From assembly GCF_009362785.1 (NCBI RefSeq), contig NZ_WHNQ01000008.1, positions 1 through 64,000 on the forward strand: 64,000 nt of DNA. Direction: 5' to 3'. The notes beneath the pieces are model-generated. The model was not told the origin of the DNA and did not search any database. It saw only the letters and a program-made list of their open reading frames with translations. Each line of letters starts with the position of its first letter. Position 1 is the stretch's first letter. Source of the DNA: Paraburkholderia atlantica (GTDB lineage Bacteria; Pseudomonadota; Gammaproteobacteria; Burkholderiales; Burkholderiaceae). Positions 52,411 through 61,155 of this stretch are shown here, piece by piece. A program made the position numbers and the translations under genes.

Positions 52411-52510
52411 GGGTGGACACCGCGCCGCGTCGCCTTCACTCTGGCGTTAGCCTCGGGTCCGTAGACTGCTTGATGTCGCAACCACGATGTCGCCCGTTTA
52501 AGGAGAACCC

Positions 52511-52825
52511 ATGAAAAAGCTGATTATTGCGTGCCCGATCGTCAGGTCCGCCGCAGAGGTCCACGCGGTATACGCAGGCCCTCGTGCCGAAGCGGCGGTC
52601 ACGACGGTCCACCAGCTTCGCGACGCAGGCAAGGACGACCAGCACGTCGCACCGCGCGGCCATATCGTGAAATTGGCAGAGATCCCGCTCAAGATCGACC
52701 ACAAACTCTGGCCGGCCGGACAGCCGCTGAACGAGACGAGCACCATCGAGCTGACCGGCAAGCACGACAAGGAAATCGTCGGCACATCGAAGGTCAAGGC
52801 CCAAGACATCAAGGTGGTGCAGTAA
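52511..52825 (+). CDS. YgiW/YdeI-family OB-fold protein, shortened
   Basis: The 104-residue protein resembles YgiW/NirD-type bacterial OB-fold (BOF) stress-tolerance proteins: AVYAGPRAEAAVTTVHQL and GHIVK..., then KIDHKLWPAGQPLNE, TIELTGKHDKEIVGTSKV and the final IKVVQ. Between GHIVK and KIDHKLW about 13 residues of the usual strand and loop seem missing, and the signal peptide is degraded (MKKLIIACPIVRSAAEVHA). The start has AGGAG. Its stop overlaps the next gene (TAATG). The protein may be impaired. Confidence 0.6.
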   Translation: MKKLIIACPIVRSAAEVHAVYAGPRAEAAVTTVHQLRDAGKDDQHVAPRGHIVKLAEIPLKIDHKLWPAGQPLNETSTIELTGKHDKEIVGTSKVKAQDIKVVQ

Positions 52826-53397
52826 TGGTTGCCGGCCCCCTGCACACGTCCCGGCTGTTTGCACGGGAATGGGCGACGGCGCCCTGGTCGGTCGGTGCCA
52901 TCTGCCCGAGCTCACGGCGACTCGCCGCGCGCCTTGCGCGGGAGGTGCCGGCAGGCAACGGTGTTGTCATCGAACTGGGTGGCGGTACCGGCGCAGTCAC
53001 GCACGCGTTGCTCGAAAACGGCGTGCGAACCGACCGGCTGATCGTCGTCGAGCGCTCTCCTACCTTCGTGCGGCATCTGCGCGGGCGATTCCCGGACGTG
53101 CCGGTCATGCACGCCGACGCTGCCCGCCTGGCCTGGTGCCTGCCGCTAGACCTGCGCGTCGATGCGATCGTGTCGTGTCTGCCGTTGCGCTCATTGCCTC
53201 ATCGCGAGGTGGATGAGATTGTCGACCAGTGGCGGCAGGTTCTGCGTCCAGGTGGTGTCGTCATTCAGTTTACCTACGATATCCGGCCGGACCGGAACGT
53301 CGTGAATGCCGGTGGTATGGGCGACTTTGTCATGCTGTCGAGCCGGATTATCTGGGCTAACCTGCCGCCGGCCCGTGTTGTGACGATGCAACTATGA
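52825..53397 (+). CDS. Class I SAM-dependent methyltransferase, phospholipid N-methyltransferase-like
   Basis: The 190-residue protein has the SAM-binding motif VIELGGGTGAVTHAL near residues 47-62 and follow-up VVERSPTFVRHL and DAIVSCLPLRSLP, resembling the PmtA-type phospholipid N-methyltransferases that make phosphatidylcholine. The N-terminal WATAPWSVGAICPSS fits that group. It is translationally coupled to the YgiW-like gene by a TAATG overlap. Substrate is inferred from similarity. Confidence 0.75.
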   Translation: MVAGPLHTSRLFAREWATAPWSVGAICPSSRRLAARLAREVPAGNGVVIELGGGTGAVTHALLENGVRTDRLIVVERSPTFVRHLRGRFPDVPVMHADAARLAWCLPLDLRVDAIVSCLPLRSLPHREVDEIVDQWRQVLRPGGVVIQFTYDIRPDRNVVNAGGMGDFVMLSSRIIWANLPPARVVTMQL

Positions 53398-53454
53398 GCG
53401 GCACAACGGGCGTCCGGTCGTTTCTGCCGCCGCCTCGCACCTGCATCGCCCGCA

Positions 53455-55404
53455 CTAGCCTTCTTCCGCTTCCCGCACGACGAGCGGCGGTAGCGGGCAG
53501 TCGAGCGTATCGCAGATGGCGCGGAGCAGCTCCGCTTCGCGGACGGTGACCTGCTCGTTTGCCAGGATGCAGGCCGCGCAGGCGGCGACGATCCGGCGCT
53601 TGATGGGCGGGACCGATTGATTGAGCGTTTGCAGGGCCGCGTCGAATCCGGCGAGCGAGCATTCTTCGCGAGGCCGCAAGCGGTGGGCGTGCTCGCCGCC
53701 GATGTAGCCGCGCATGCCCGCATCGAAAGCCCGGGCGGCCTGGTCGGTTTCCGGCTGGCCTTCCCAGGCCAATAGCGCCAACACGGTCGCCACCGGGTCC
53801 GCAAGGCTCTGCAGCGAACTGCGCACTGGACGCGCCCGGCGCTGCGGGAGGAATTGGGCGTCGAGATGGCGATGCAGCACACAGCGAAGCGTGTACTCGA
53901 ACAAGCTCAGCCGCTGGTCGGCGATCATCAGCATCTCGACCTGAGCGCGGAATGCATGATGCTGCCGCGGCGACATCTGCCGCAGTGCTGGCAGGCTCAG
54001 GTCCAGAAGGGGCAGCCGATGCGTGTCCGGCAGAGCCTGGACAGGGGCGATCAGCCGCTGTGTTTCGGCGTAGTCCCGCGGCTCGGCGCCGGCCTTCAAC
54101 CGGGTCAGTTGGAGTTCGCGCAGGTCTGCCCCCGGGTCCATGAGAAGGGCGTATACCAAGGCGCGTGCACTAAACGGCTCCTGTGCGGCGACCCGGAGCA
54201 CGTCTGGCATGCCCTCGTGTAGCCCCTGCGCATAGCTAATCAGATCCGGATCGATGTGGCCGACCCGGGATGCCGTTTCGTCGGCGAGCCCCAGGACCGG
54301 CACCGGCACCTGCGGGAGCCCCGGTAATGTAGGAGCCCCGCCGAACGGCGGAGCGTGGCTGAGCCGTGGGCCTTCAGCTTCTTCCCGATCGACACCAACC
54401 GGCCGCACCTCCGGAAACCGGCCGTCGAACTGAGGATTGAGACGGCGGATGCGCTCGACGAGGGGCGGGTGGGTCGCTAGCAGTCCGGCGAGTCCCTCGC
54501 CAGCGAAGGCGTTGGCGAAAAACATGTGACCGGCCTCTGCGGCTTGGGGGTTGCCGATGCGTGACCCCTCGGCCAGACCGCCGATCTTTTTTAGCGCCCC
54601 GCCGATTCCGTCGGGGTTGCGCGTGAACTGGACGGCACTGGCGTCGGCCAGGTACTCGCGCTGCCGCGACACCGCCGCCATGATCAGCCGACCGAAGAAC
54701 GCTCCCACGAGGCCGAGCACAAACACGCCCAGGCCCAGCAGCACCATGCCGCCCTGGGCATTCTGCCTGCCCGACGAGCGTCCTCTGGAAGCGAACATGA
54801 GGCCGCGGCCGATGATGGACAACACCATGATCCCGAAGATCAGGCCGATCAGCCGGATGTTGAGCCGCATGTCGCCGTTGAGGATGTGGCTGAACTCGTG
54901 GGCCACCACGCCCTGGAGCTCGTCGCGGGTCAGGTAGTCGAGGCAGCCCTGCGAGACGGCGATCACGGCGTCTCCCGGAGCGTAGCCGGCCGCGAAGGCA
55001 TTGATCCCGGGCTCATCCAGAATGTAAACGGGAGGCACCGGCACTCCCGCAGCGAGGGCTATCTCCTCGACGACGTTGAGCAGCCGTTTCTGCCTCGCGT
55101 CGGTAGTCGTGCCTGGCACCTCCACACCGCCCAGCATCAAGGCGACGGCCTGGCCACCGGAAGCGAGCTGGGTCACCTTGAATGCGCTGGCACCGCCGAC
55201 CACAAGGCCCACCCCCAGCGCCGCGAGCAGGAGCATCTCCGGCTGCCACCAGGACACCGGCGCGTCGACGCCATACATGCCGAGCGCCACCAGCAACCCG
55301 TAGACCAAGGCGATCAGTATCAGGATTGCCAGGACGAAATAGACCACCAGCTGAAAGGTCTTGCGTCGGGCCGAATCCTGCTGCTGAAAGAAATTGGTGG
55401 TCAC
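53455..55404 (-). CDS. M48-family zinc metallopeptidase, membrane-bound
   Basis: The 649-residue protein has two N-terminal membrane helices (about 18-45 and 52-75), an M48 peptidase domain with the zinc motif HEFSH (about residues 167-171) and a downstream Glu in REYLADASAVQF, and further membrane segments near 185-240. A long C-terminal extension (about 350-649) is not a peptidase domain. The architecture resembles HtpX-type quality-control proteases with an added cytosolic region. It begins 52 bases after lemA on the same strand, a common pairing. Confidence 0.87.
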   Translation of the reverse strand: MTTNFFQQQDSARRKTFQLVVYFVLAILILIALVYGLLVALGMYGVDAPVSWWQPEMLLLAALGVGLVVGGASAFKVTQLASGGQAVALMLGGVEVPGTTTDARQKRLLNVVEEIALAAGVPVPPVYILDEPGINAFAAGYAPGDAVIAVSQGCLDYLTRDELQGVVAHEFSHILNGDMRLNIRLIGLIFGIMVLSIIGRGLMFASRGRSSGRQNAQGGMVLLGLGVFVLGLVGAFFGRLIMAAVSRQREYLADASAVQFTRNPDGIGGALKKIGGLAEGSRIGNPQAAEAGHMFFANAFAGEGLAGLLATHPPLVERIRRLNPQFDGRFPEVRPVGVDREEAEGPRLSHAPPFGGAPTLPGLPQVPVPVLGLADETASRVGHIDPDLISYAQGLHEGMPDVLRVAAQEPFSARALVYALLMDPGADLRELQLTRLKAGAEPRDYAETQRLIAPVQALPDTHRLPLLDLSLPALRQMSPRQHHAFRAQVEMLMIADQRLSLFEYTLRCVLHRHLDAQFLPQRRARPVRSSLQSLADPVATVLALLAWEGQPETDQAARAFDAGMRGYIGGEHAHRLRPREECSLAGFDAALQTLNQSVPPIKRRIVAACAACILANEQVTVREAELLRAICDTLDCPLPPLVVREAEEG

Positions 55405-55456
55405 GGTCAGAGCGGCTTGGGGAGCATGAGACGCACAGAGCGGTGGCGGTCCCGGC

Positions 55457-56056
55457 TTAGCGGAACGACACTTTGGGCGCTGCGCGCTCGGTCTCTGCGG
55501 CTTCCAATAGCGTCGCCTCCTTGAAGCCGAACATGCCGGCCACCGTCACCGCCGGGAAGACCTCACGCCGGATGTTGTACTCGGTGGCGGCATCGTTGAA
55601 CGCTTGCCGCGCAAAGCCGACCTTGTTCTCGGTCGAGGTCAGCTCTTCCTGCAGGGCGAGCATGTTCTGGTTGGCCTTGAGGTCCGGGTACGCCTCGGAG
55701 AGGGCAAAGAGCCTGCCCAGGGTGCCGCCCAGCAGAGCCTCGGCCTGGTTGAACCCCTTGATGGCCGCCGGGTCGCTGGGGTTGGCGGCGACTTTCTGCT
55801 CGGCCGCCATCGCGCTGTTGCGGGCCTTGATGACGGCGTCGAGCGTCTCCCTCTCGTGGCCCATATAGCCCTTGACCGCTTCGACCAGGTTCGGAATCAG
55901 GTCGTAGCGCCGCTTGAGCTGCACGTCGATCTGGGCAAAGGCGTTCTCGAAGCGCTTCCGGGCAACCACCAGCCCGTTGTAGATGCCCATTAGCCAGAGC
56001 GCGAACAGCAACCCGATGCCCAGGAGCACGAGCAGGGTGATGATGACGGGACTCAT
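55457..56056 (-). CDS. lemA: LemA family protein
   Basis: The 199-residue protein is LemA: one N-terminal transmembrane helix (about 2-24), then the family signature NAFAQIDVQLKRRYDLIPNL followed by VEAVKGYMGHE and helical repeats with LAALEEL-like LALQEELTSTENKVGFARQ. LemA proteins often co-occur with M48 proteases, as here. Function is unclear, perhaps envelope surveillance. An upstream GGAGGTCACGGCC lies before the start. Confidence 0.92.
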   Translation of the reverse strand: MSPVIITLLVLLGIGLLFALWLMGIYNGLVVARKRFENAFAQIDVQLKRRYDLIPNLVEAVKGYMGHERETLDAVIKARNSAMAAEQKVAANPSDPAAIKGFNQAEALLGGTLGRLFALSEAYPDLKANQNMLALQEELTSTENKVGFARQAFNDAATEYNIRREVFPAVTVAGMFGFKEATLLEAAETERAAPKVSFR

Positions 56057-56575
56057 TGGCCGTGACCTCCGACGAGAGCACTGCTGGTTTGGACCATCGT
56101 ATGACTATGGAAACAGGATAAACGAAATGGCGTTCAATTCAATCAAGTCGGGATGCCGATATAAGTAAAACGGCGGAGATTCAAGCGCAATGCACGAATT
56201 CCTTTCCTTCCATGGTTGTTTCTTTCATGACCGCTTAGCCAGGTCGACGATAACTAACGAACTCGAGCTGACGATATGCGCTGAACTGGTGAGCGGTCGG
56301 CTGGCTGCGAGGCTGGGACGTGATTTTCTGTTTGGGGATATTTGCTTCTGCTCAAATTCGGATAATTCGGTAAAACACCATCAAAGCTTTGATAATTTCG
56401 GAAACGCCCCGAAAAATTTTCCGAGACCTTCCTATTCTTCAAGTCGTCGGCTCTGCGGCCACGCTGTCACGAGCGTACGTTTGCGTCTGTCGCTTCGCGC
56501 AGGTCTTTCCGCGTCCGTTGCACCGTCACGATGGCGCGACTGCACCGCTTCGTCACTGCGTCAGCGCCGATCCGG
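56057..56575. other. Intergenic, AT-richer, nothing recognised
   Basis: The part 56090-56440 is noticeably AT-rich and includes TTCGGATAATTCGG and TTTGATAATTTCGG, a repeated motif on the plus strand. Promoters for lemA would lie at its left end. No gene was recognised. Confidence 0.5.
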
Positions 56576-57385
56576 CTAGCGACCGTGATTCACCAGAACG
56601 CACGCATGGCCTTTGCGTTTGGCGATCGCGGCAGCATAGTCCTCGGAAAACGCTCGCTGCGCGAAGCAGGGCGCCGAGGTCGCGAGCAGTGCATCGACCT
56701 GCGCGGACTGTTTGTCGAACACCCATGGCCGGCGTGCGAGCGTGCGGTCATTGAGCCAGTAGGGACTCCAGTCTCGGGTCGTCTCGATGACCTCGCGTGC
56801 GAATTCAGGCCCGTACTCGAGCGCACCCTCGATAACCACATCGATATACGACTCGACGAGCGGAAATCTCGCGTCAGGCACCGGAAGCCCTTCCCCGGGA
56901 GCTTCGCCTTCGGTCTTCGGGACGTAGACCCAGACAGTTCCCTGCGTCGGCAGCGGCTGCCATGACACCGCCTCGATAAGCGCCCGCGGCACCTCGACGC
57001 GCACGTATCCCTTCTCGCGCTCGTCGAACGCAGACATGTCGTTGCCGGCAACGGGGTAGATCACTCCATTGATCGTCATCGGCGTCTCGCCCTCGAACGG
57101 ACGCCGCAGGCCGAGCGCCGTGAAACCGGAGGTTGCGCGGTCGCTCCAGCTGCGCACATAGCCGAACGCCGCCGCGACCCGCACCGGAATCGCCGCAACC
57201 GGCTTGCCGGCCGTGGCGGTGCGCGATGGCGTGTTGATGAGCGATCCGTAGCCGAAAATGAACTGCGTCGGCTGATCGGGAAGACGCGTTCCCCAGAAGT
57301 CGGTGGTCTGCGCGTGCGCCGCCGAGCCAACCAGCGCTAGCGCTACAACGAATCCTCGAATTTTTGCCATCGCCGACATCGTCAT
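56576..57385 (-). CDS. Secreted gamma-glutamylcyclotransferase-like protein
   Basis: The 269-residue protein has a signal peptide (about residues 1-28 from ATG 57385, ending GSAAHA) and a gamma-glutamylcyclotransferase-fold domain with the substrate-loop motif FGYGSLI and NGVIYPVAGNDMSAFDERE. The usual family members are cytosolic, so export is uncommon. It may act on gamma-glutamyl or related compounds in the periplasm. Start 57385 has GGAG before it; ATG 57379 and 57370 are also possible. Confidence 0.75.
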   Translation of the reverse strand: MTMSAMAKIRGFVVALALVGSAAHAQTTDFWGTRLPDQPTQFIFGYGSLINTPSRTATAGKPVAAIPVRVAAAFGYVRSWSDRATSGFTALGLRRPFEGETPMTINGVIYPVAGNDMSAFDEREKGYVRVEVPRALIEAVSWQPLPTQGTVWVYVPKTEGEAPGEGLPVPDARFPLVESYIDVVIEGALEYGPEFAREVIETTRDWSPYWLNDRTLARRPWVFDKQSAQVDALLATSAPCFAQRAFSEDYAAAIAKRKGHACVLVNHGR

Positions 57386-57621
57386 GTCTCCGTCCAACGC
57401 GTTACCGTAGATGTTCGCTTCAGCCAGGCGGCCCGGCAAACGCGCGCACCAAGCCTCAGGGTCGTCCTGCTCTTTATGGGCCATCGCTAATTGTGAAGCA
57501 CAAACGGGTGCCTCGGCATCGGAATCGACGACGCGCCAGATTTGTGAGCCGACTGAAATCAAATCTGGCGGCAGGACCGACGCACCGAGCGATTCTAGGT
57601 CGAAAGCGTCCTGTGCGATCC

Positions 57622-57753
57622 GGCACGTACAATCCGGTAGATCCGGATCGCGTTGTCATGCCAGATGGCGCGGCGCGTGGTGGCGTCGAGCCTCATCTCT
57701 TGAGGCATCGCGCTGCCCACCGAGGCCGCCCTGACGAATTCGAAGATCTTTCG
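57622..57753 (-). pseudogene. Amidohydrolase C-terminal remnant
   Basis: On the minus strand the reading KIFEFVRAASVGSAMPQEMR continues LDATTRRAIWHDNAIRIY. This looks like the C-terminal end of an amidohydrolase (FEF-type helix, then a D-N-A-x-R-[IL]Y ending). The rest of the gene is absent. It sits between the secreted cyclotransferase gene and the NUDIX gene. Confidence 0.4.
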
Positions 57754-57778
57754 ACCATGACAGGAAAGGACAGACCTG

Positions 57779-58267
57779 ATGCCGAGCTTTGAGCGCGCCG
57801 GGGTGGCTGCGCTGATCGACTCCGCCTGGCGCACTGCGTTTCGCCTCGGATTTCCGCTCGCCCGCGCGTGGTGGCACTTGCGGCGGCCTCGCCATGAGGG
57901 CGCGCTAGTCGCAATTTACGTCGGCCAGTCGCTATTGCTGCTGAAGTCATCGTACCGTGCCGAATGGGGGTTCCCGGGCGGCAGCGTCCGGGCCGGTGAG
58001 ACACCTGCTGCCGCGGCGCTGCGCGAAATGGCTGAGGAGATCGGGCTTGCGTTTCACCCGTTACTCCCGGCAGGCAGCGCGGCCGGCGAGTGGGACGGGC
58101 GAAGGGACCGGGTGCATTTCTTCGAAATACGCCTCGATCGCCTGCCCGATCTACGGCTGGATCATCGCGAGATCGTCGCCGCGCATCTGGCGTCGCCGCA
58201 GGAATTGCCTGGCTTCGCGGTGACAGGCGCGGTCGCCGCGTATCTCGGCAGGGACGTGCGCGGCTAG
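57779..58267 (+). CDS. NUDIX hydrolase
   Basis: The 162-residue protein has a NUDIX domain with the complete box GGSVRAGETPAAAALREMAEEIGL (about residues 66-89; key residues G, E, REMAEE). Such enzymes hydrolyse nucleoside diphosphate-linked compounds, usually for housecleaning or regulation. An N-terminal hydrophobic or amphipathic stretch precedes it, which suggests membrane association at most. No obvious operon partner. Confidence 0.85.
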   Translation: MPSFERAGVAALIDSAWRTAFRLGFPLARAWWHLRRPRHEGALVAIYVGQSLLLLKSSYRAEWGFPGGSVRAGETPAAAALREMAEEIGLAFHPLLPAGSAAGEWDGRRDRVHFFEIRLDRLPDLRLDHREIVAAHLASPQELPGFAVTGAVAAYLGRDVRG

Positions 58268-58412
58268 TCGAGCCGTTTGTCTTGCATGGCCGTTCGAGTC
58301 CGCGCGACGCTGCGCGAGGCACGGGCGATATCCCCGGCGCGCCGTCGGTGTGACGCGGGGCTCCGCGCGTTGCGCGTTGCGCGACCATCACGGGCCCATG
58401 GCCAGTAACGCA

Positions 58413-59777
58413 TCATCCGATATGCGCGAGCACGATCAGCGTCAGCGTGACGACGATAGCACCGCCGATTCGCGTGGCGATCTGCGCGAAGGGCATCAGT
58501 TGCATCCGGTTCGCCGCGGTCAGGATCGCGACGTCGCCCGTGCCGCCCTGGCCGCTATGGCATGCGTTCACGATCGCCGTGTCGATCGGGTAGAGCTTGA
58601 GCCGGCGCGCAACCAGAAAGCCGGTGCCCATCAGTGTCGCCACGGTCGCGACGATCGTCACGATATTGGCCAACGTGAATGCAGCGATCAACTTGTCCCA
58701 TGGGGTCATGGCGACGCCGATCGCGAACAGCAGCGGATACGTCACCGCGGTCGAAAAGAACTTGTAGACGACGAATGCGCCCTCCTGCAACTGCGGCGAG
58801 ACCGCGCGTGCCAGCTTGACCAGCACTGCGAGGAACAGCATGGCAACCGGTGCGGGCAGACCGAACAGGTTGCGGCACATCAAGCCAAGCAGGTACAGCG
58901 TGATCGCCGTGATGCCGGCCGCCGCGATATGCGTCACGTCGATATGACCGCGAATCTCCTCCTGTTCATGATCCATTTCGTCCGTCTCTCCAGGTTGCAG
59001 GCGCCCCTCGCCGGTGAGATGGGGAAAGCGCTTGCCGAGCATGTCGAGTGCGCCGGCGAGCACGATGGCGGTGAGGCTGCCGAGCATCACCGGTGGCAAC
59101 ACTTGTGCAAACAGTTCGCCCTGCGGCAGATGCATGATTTCGGAATAGCCCACCGACAGCGGAATGGCGCCTTCACCAACACCCCCCGCCATGATCGGCA
59201 CGACGATATACAGCAGCGTATGACGCACGCCGAGTCCGAATGCCGAGCCGACCGCGATACCGACGATGCATGCGGCCAGCGAACCCAGCGCGAGCGGCAC
59301 GAAGATCTTGAGAAAGCCCTTGATCAGCACGCGCCGGTCCATGCTGAGAATGCTGCCGACGATGATCGATGCGATGAACAGATAAAGGAAATTGCTCTGC
59401 TTCGTGAACTCGGTCGTGAGGCCGAGAATTGGTTTGGGCAACAGATGATAGTAAGTCAGTGCGGAAGGCACGAACGTCGCGCAGATCGCGGCCGCGCCGA
59501 TATTGCGCAGAAGCGGCAGGCGCTTGCCCAGCTCCGCGCAGGTGAAGCCGAAGAACGCCAGCACGGCGATCGCCATCGAAATCTCGCCCGGGATCTTGCC
59601 CGTCACCGCGAACCCGGTGATTAGCGCGAGCAGAATGAAATAAACCGGCAGTGGGATGATGCCGATTCTGTATTCCATCAGCTTCCACCAGCCTTCGGGC
59701 CAGAAGCGAGTGGCGTTGTCGGACCGCTGCGCGACCGCGGCCGGTGAGTGCTCCGGCGTAGATGAGGTGATGGACAA
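58413..59777 (-). CDS. 2-hydroxycarboxylate transporter family protein
   Basis: The 454-residue protein is a 2-hydroxycarboxylate transporter (CitS/MleP family), which imports citrate, malate or similar acids with cations or by exchange. It has about eleven hydrophobic segments and the family's repeated GGxG motifs (MAGGVGEGAIP and NACHSGQGGTGDVAIL). The likely start is TTG 59777 with AAGGAG upstream; ATG 59678 (MEYRIGIIPLPVYF) would trim the N-terminal extension. No operon partner is near. Confidence 0.87.
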   Translation of the reverse strand: MSITSSTPEHSPAAVAQRSDNATRFWPEGWWKLMEYRIGIIPLPVYFILLALITGFAVTGKIPGEISMAIAVLAFFGFTCAELGKRLPLLRNIGAAAICATFVPSALTYYHLLPKPILGLTTEFTKQSNFLYLFIASIIVGSILSMDRRVLIKGFLKIFVPLALGSLAACIVGIAVGSAFGLGVRHTLLYIVVPIMAGGVGEGAIPLSVGYSEIMHLPQGELFAQVLPPVMLGSLTAIVLAGALDMLGKRFPHLTGEGRLQPGETDEMDHEQEEIRGHIDVTHIAAAGITAITLYLLGLMCRNLFGLPAPVAMLFLAVLVKLARAVSPQLQEGAFVVYKFFSTAVTYPLLFAIGVAMTPWDKLIAAFTLANIVTIVATVATLMGTGFLVARRLKLYPIDTAIVNACHSGQGGTGDVAILTAANRMQLMPFAQIATRIGGAIVVTLTLIVLAHIG

Positions 59778-59982
59778 AATACGACTCCTTGATTTGGCGT
59801 GCCGGGGAATGTATGCCGGCCTCGCGTTTCGATACAGTTGAAGTGGTATCCGATGGGTGAACGGAAGCGGAATGGCAAATTGCCCCAGGCTGAAAGGCGC
59901 CCGCGAATTTACCCGGCCACCGCGCCATGACAGATCGAACAACGGATCAACTCGGAATTGTTTGCGATGCAGAGCTTCTGCA

Positions 59983-60201
59983 TCATCCGCGTCTCGGGAG
60001 TGCTGATAGTCCTCGCGCTGAAAAGACTGTCGAAGCTTCCTCCCTGGCGGTCGTGTCATCAACGCTGAGCCACACCTGTCCGTCGCACCGCGCGCAAATG
60101 GCCAGCTTTCTCGCATGTGACGCGTCCGGACGAACTACGCTCCCGCGGTATCCGCATGCTGCGCACGCGTAGGTGTAACGTACTTCAGTGAGTGTCTCCA
60201 T
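59983..60201 (-). CDS. Small zinc-ribbon protein
   Basis: The 72-residue protein begins METLTEVRYTYACAACGYRG, and has two CxxC pairs (CAAC, then CARC) spaced as in a zinc ribbon. ATG 60201 follows AGGAGA. Nothing else is recognisable and its partners are not clear; it may bind nucleic acid or protein. It lies upstream of the transporter gene on the same strand, 205 bases away. Confidence 0.6.
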   Translation of the reverse strand: METLTEVRYTYACAACGYRGSVVRPDASHARKLAICARCDGQVWLSVDDTTAREEASTVFSARGLSALPRRG

Positions 60202-60223
60202 CAGCCTTCTCCTGGCGGTCGCA

Positions 60224-60397
60224 TCAGCCGCTTGACTCTGTCGCAACGGCAGCGGCAGTTGGGGCCGGCAACACATTCATCCGCTCCTTTACCATGCTTC
60301 CGGATGTCTGCCGCTCAGGTTGCGGATCTCGTCCAGGTTTATCGTCCAGCGCGCGGCAGATATCGACCATCAAGTCGTTGTCGCTGGCGAAGCGCAT
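60224..60397 (-). CDS. Possible 57-residue protein
   Basis: The frame MRFASDNDLMVDICRALDD continues into a Pro/Glu/Arg-rich stretch and an Ala/Thr-rich tail. It ends 22 bases upstream of the zinc-ribbon gene on the same strand. No family is recognised and no strong ribosome site is seen, so it may not be real. Confidence 0.3.
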   Translation of the reverse strand: MRFASDNDLMVDICRALDDKPGRDPQPERQTSGSMVKERMNVLPAPTAAAVATESSG

Positions 60398-61155
60398 CAC
60401 AAAAACCAAATCCGTCCGGACAGATACGCCGCAATTCGCTCGAGATGCGAAGGCATTTGATGTCCTGCTCCACAACCGGCATCGCAAGCCGCGTGCTGGC
60501 TATAGGGTTGCCGGCGCAGCGTTCGCCTGCGAACAGTGCAACAACTCCCGCCAGGCGCTCGGCCCAATCGCCTGGATGATCGGCGTTCAAAGCACGATGG
60601 GATCACCGCAATCGATGATGCAATTCTAGGAGAGCGGAACCTTCTGAACGCTTTCAGCCACTGCACGTTCCGATGGGGGTTTTCCATGAGCAAATCCGGT
60701 GACCGCTGAATTTGCTGTCTACGCGCAGTCTTGCTGATTGCGACGCTGTCGTGCTTGCGCGAATAGGCAGGCCCCTTTTTCATGGAAATCCCCTAAATGC
60801 AGGCCCTCACCGTGAAAGCCGGGGGAAGGGTTTGCACTCCGACAATCCCGCCATCGCATACATCGGCAGTGACGCCTTCAGCGCGCTCACGTAGAGCGAC
60901 TTGTCTTTCTGATCATCGCAAGGTCTTGGGCGTCCGCAGGTCGTCATAAAAAAACTCCGAATGATCGGTGCAAGCGTCGTTGCGTATATCGGTGGTGTCA
61001 CTGAGTTGCATAAGTGACACGGGAAAGGAGCGTGAAGGATTGGGCTAACTAGCATGACGAACATTCGTTGGCCGAACCGGTTGCAGGGACCTTGAAACGG
61101 ACGCAACCGTGCGCAGGGAAAACACAATTTCAACGTAGTAGTCTGAGGAGACATC
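60398..61155. other. Intergenic region upstream of the porin, nothing confident
   Basis: Frames on the minus strand between 60397 and 60783 are protein-like in parts but interrupted by frame changes. The last 200 bases before 61156 hold the porin promoter region and the GAGGAG ribosome site. Confidence 0.45.
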
